From Ypsolopha sequella (lineage: Eukaryota > Arthropoda > Insecta > Lepidoptera > Ypsolophidae), in contig OW203988.1 of the NCBI GenBank assembly GCA_934047225.1, positions 6,358,229-6,422,228 on the forward strand: DNA of 64,000 bases. The letters are read 5' to 3'. The notes beneath the pieces are model-generated. The model did not search any database, was not told where the DNA came from, and saw only the letters and a list, made by a program, of their open reading frames with translations. This document shows positions 62,295 to 64,000 of the stretch, in pieces. A program made the translations under genes and the position numbers. The first letter of the stretch is position 1. Every line of letters starts with the position of its first letter.

Positions 62295-62880
62295 AAAAAA
62301 AAACGGTCAAGTGCGAGTCAGACTCGCGTACCTAGAGTCAGTGGCGTGCATAGAACTTTTTTCTGGAAAAGCAACCAGAAGGCCAAGATTGACAATAAAA
62401 AAAAAATAACACTGAAAAAACAAGTTGGTATGAAAATATTCACTCTAGGGTAGGCAGTGCCTACCCTGGCGTCATACAAACTTTCTTTTTTTTTAATTGT
62501 CAAACTTGACAGAAAAATAGTCAAGTTGACCTTCTGATTGCTTTTCCGGAAAAAAGTTCTATGCACGCCACTGCCTAGAGTTCCGTAACATGGATGAAAA
62601 ATTTAATTTTGTAATTTTTTTCCGTGAAGATTTCAACCTCTAAATTTTTCCTGTATTCTTTACGTTAACACATATTACCATTATTTTTTTCATATTTTTC
62701 GGTCCATTAGTTTTGGAGATAAGGGACATGCATTTTTTGCGGTTTTTCAAAGATTTCACGAAACCAGTGCCAGTAAATATAGTAAAGGTATATATTTTTA
62801 CAATCAGTTCTTTAATATCTACAATTTGATACCCATGTTGTATTTGTGGGATAATATTTTTTATTCTTCTCTAGAACATG
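62295..62880 (-). repeat. Dispersed repeat GGTTCCGTA..CACTTGGCCGG, copy 5, split by hAT MITE
   Basis: AACGGTCAAGTGCGAGTCAG, ACTCGCGTACCTAGAGT, then after the MITE CCTAGAGTTCCGTAACATGG and the AT-rich body. Confidence 0.7.
62339..62573. mobile_element. hAT MITE (CAGTGGCGTGCATAG family), 235 bp, 8-bp TSD
   Basis: Ends CAGTGGCGTGCATAGAACTT and AAGTTCTATGCACGCCACTG, perfect inverted repeats, flanked by CCTAGAGT at 62331-62338 and 62574-62581. The middle holds GGGTAGGCAGTGCCTACCC. Confidence 0.92.
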
Positions 62881-62994
62881 AATTCATTAATGAACAAAAA
62901 AGAAAAAATACGTTATTTGGTATTCTACTTTAACATCATAGTTTATAAAAAGTAATAACAAATTTTGAAAATTTAAAAATGTTATTTTGATTTT

Positions 62995-63960
62995 GATTTT
63001 TTTTTAATTTATTTACTCATAGGAAGATTAACAGACAAATGAGTACAGTAAAAATTTTGAATAAATAACTAAATGCTGATGAAAAATCTTCACCTAATGG
63101 ATGACAAAATTAAATAGAAGTGAGCCGTAGGGGCATAAACAGTTTAACTTACCGTTTTAGCTTACAAATGCTACATATAATATAAAATGTTAGTTTAATT
63201 AGAAATAAAAAAATAACATTTAAAAAAAGATAAATTGAAAGAATTTGCCTACTCATTTTTAAAATGTAAAAGTGTTAAAGCTCTTTTGACTGAAGATGTT
63301 CTTGAACAAAACAAATCTATATCAAGCAAAATATTATTGAAAAGAGAACTCGCTCTTGATAAGAATGCATTCTGTCTATGTCTAATATTGCATGCATATA
63401 CGTATAGAAGTTCAGGGTGTCTCATAGTCCTTTTATAAGACCTGAGGTTTAGTAATGAAAATAATTCAGGGCTTTCTATTGATCCATTGGCAATGCTCAT
63501 AAGGTAGCAGATGTCTGAGATATCGCGTCTTACAGATAAGGGAAGAAAATGATATCGTGTGCAGCGATGTTCATAGTCAATAGAAAATTGATGGGCCTTG
63601 TAATCCAGGAACCTCAGGGATTTTGCCTGAATACCCTCAATACGTGATCTATATTTTTTTTATATTGTGTATTCCAAACCTGAGACGCGTATTCCAGATG
63701 ACATAATAGAATGTTTCACAGCGAACCATAAGCAAATATTGAGTCAATGGAATTTATTTTTCACCTCACAAGCTCGGAAAGGCTCTGTTTATCATTAGAA
63801 ATCTGGATGGAAAAGCGCACTTTATCCGCTAGCGTGGAAAGTGTTTTTAAAATTCGAATATTTTTATTCAATAAAGGTTTCGTACAATAATATTACATAT
63901 ATATAGAACCTCATTAGTTTCATAATAGCTTATATTCTCTGCAGCCAGTCCACTGAAATG
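62995..63960 (-). pseudogene. LINE reverse transcriptase C-terminus (3' fragment)
   Basis: Minus strand 63630-63252 reads KSLRFLDYKAHQFSIDYEHR, VRRDISDICYLMSIANGSIE, LLNLRSYKRTMRHPELLY, then SLFNNILLDIDLFCSRTSSV and a short tail. D+.RDI.DL..+..+.NG.I is the usual non-LTR RT end. Upstream (63700) there are stops. The AT-rich 3' tail runs to about 62995. In the XRN1 intron after exon 13. Confidence 0.65.
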
Positions 63961-64000
63961 CAAATACTTATTTCATGTCATGCGCCAGCCTCATTTAAAA

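Overview
This is a eukaryotic window, very probably from a lepidopteran insect. All three host genes are intron-rich with GT..AG splice sites, and the introns are packed with transposable elements of the kinds common in moths and butterflies: mariner, hAT, Helitron-like, tRNA-derived SINEs, LINE tails, Penelope-like elements and many foldback MITEs. There are no bacterial-type operons, ribosome binding sites or CRISPR arrays. The lepidopteran assignment is inferred from repeat style and host proteins, not from a marker gene.

Host genes. (1) 1-23637 (+): the last ten exons (511 residues; the first part lies left of the window) of an ABCG half-transporter of the ABCG5/ABCG8 type, with a degenerate ABC signature and no H-loop histidine. 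(2) 23881-27223 (-): a complete five-exon NF-YB histone-fold subunit of the CCAAT-binding factor NF-Y (190 residues). It is tail-to-tail with the ABCG gene, and the two poly(A) signals are only about 35 bases apart. (3) 29532-62099 (+): the first 13 coding exons (616 residues) of the 5'-3' exoribonuclease XRN1 (Drosophila pacman). The known metal-binding acidic residues are all present, and the gene runs off the right edge.

The rest is intronic or intergenic repeat. The most striking object lies in XRN1 intron 2: two Penelope-like retroelements (RT plus GIY-YIG) head to head, forming a nearly perfect palindrome with 2,567-bp arms and a 37-bp spacer. Its outer ends carry a hammerhead-ribozyme-like motif, and it sits inside an older inverted repeat. 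Other introns hold a solo LTR with a 5-bp target duplication inside a processed RpS8 pseudogene; a broken mariner whose empty target site is preserved in a second copy of the host repeat; several hAT MITEs with exact 8-bp target duplications, one retaining a piece of hAT transposase; a TIR-bounded element with both a THAP-like zinc finger and a DDE_3-type transposase end; a YqaJ-exonuclease relic; a 123-codon ORF inside a GC-spiked TIR element; SINEs; LINE 3' ends; and tandem duplications.

The three host genes act in different processes (membrane transport, transcription, mRNA decay) and nothing suggests a functional cluster. The interest is in nested transposon history and in its possible effects on XRN1 pre-mRNA (very long intronic hairpins) and on the ABCG/NF-YB convergent 3' ends.
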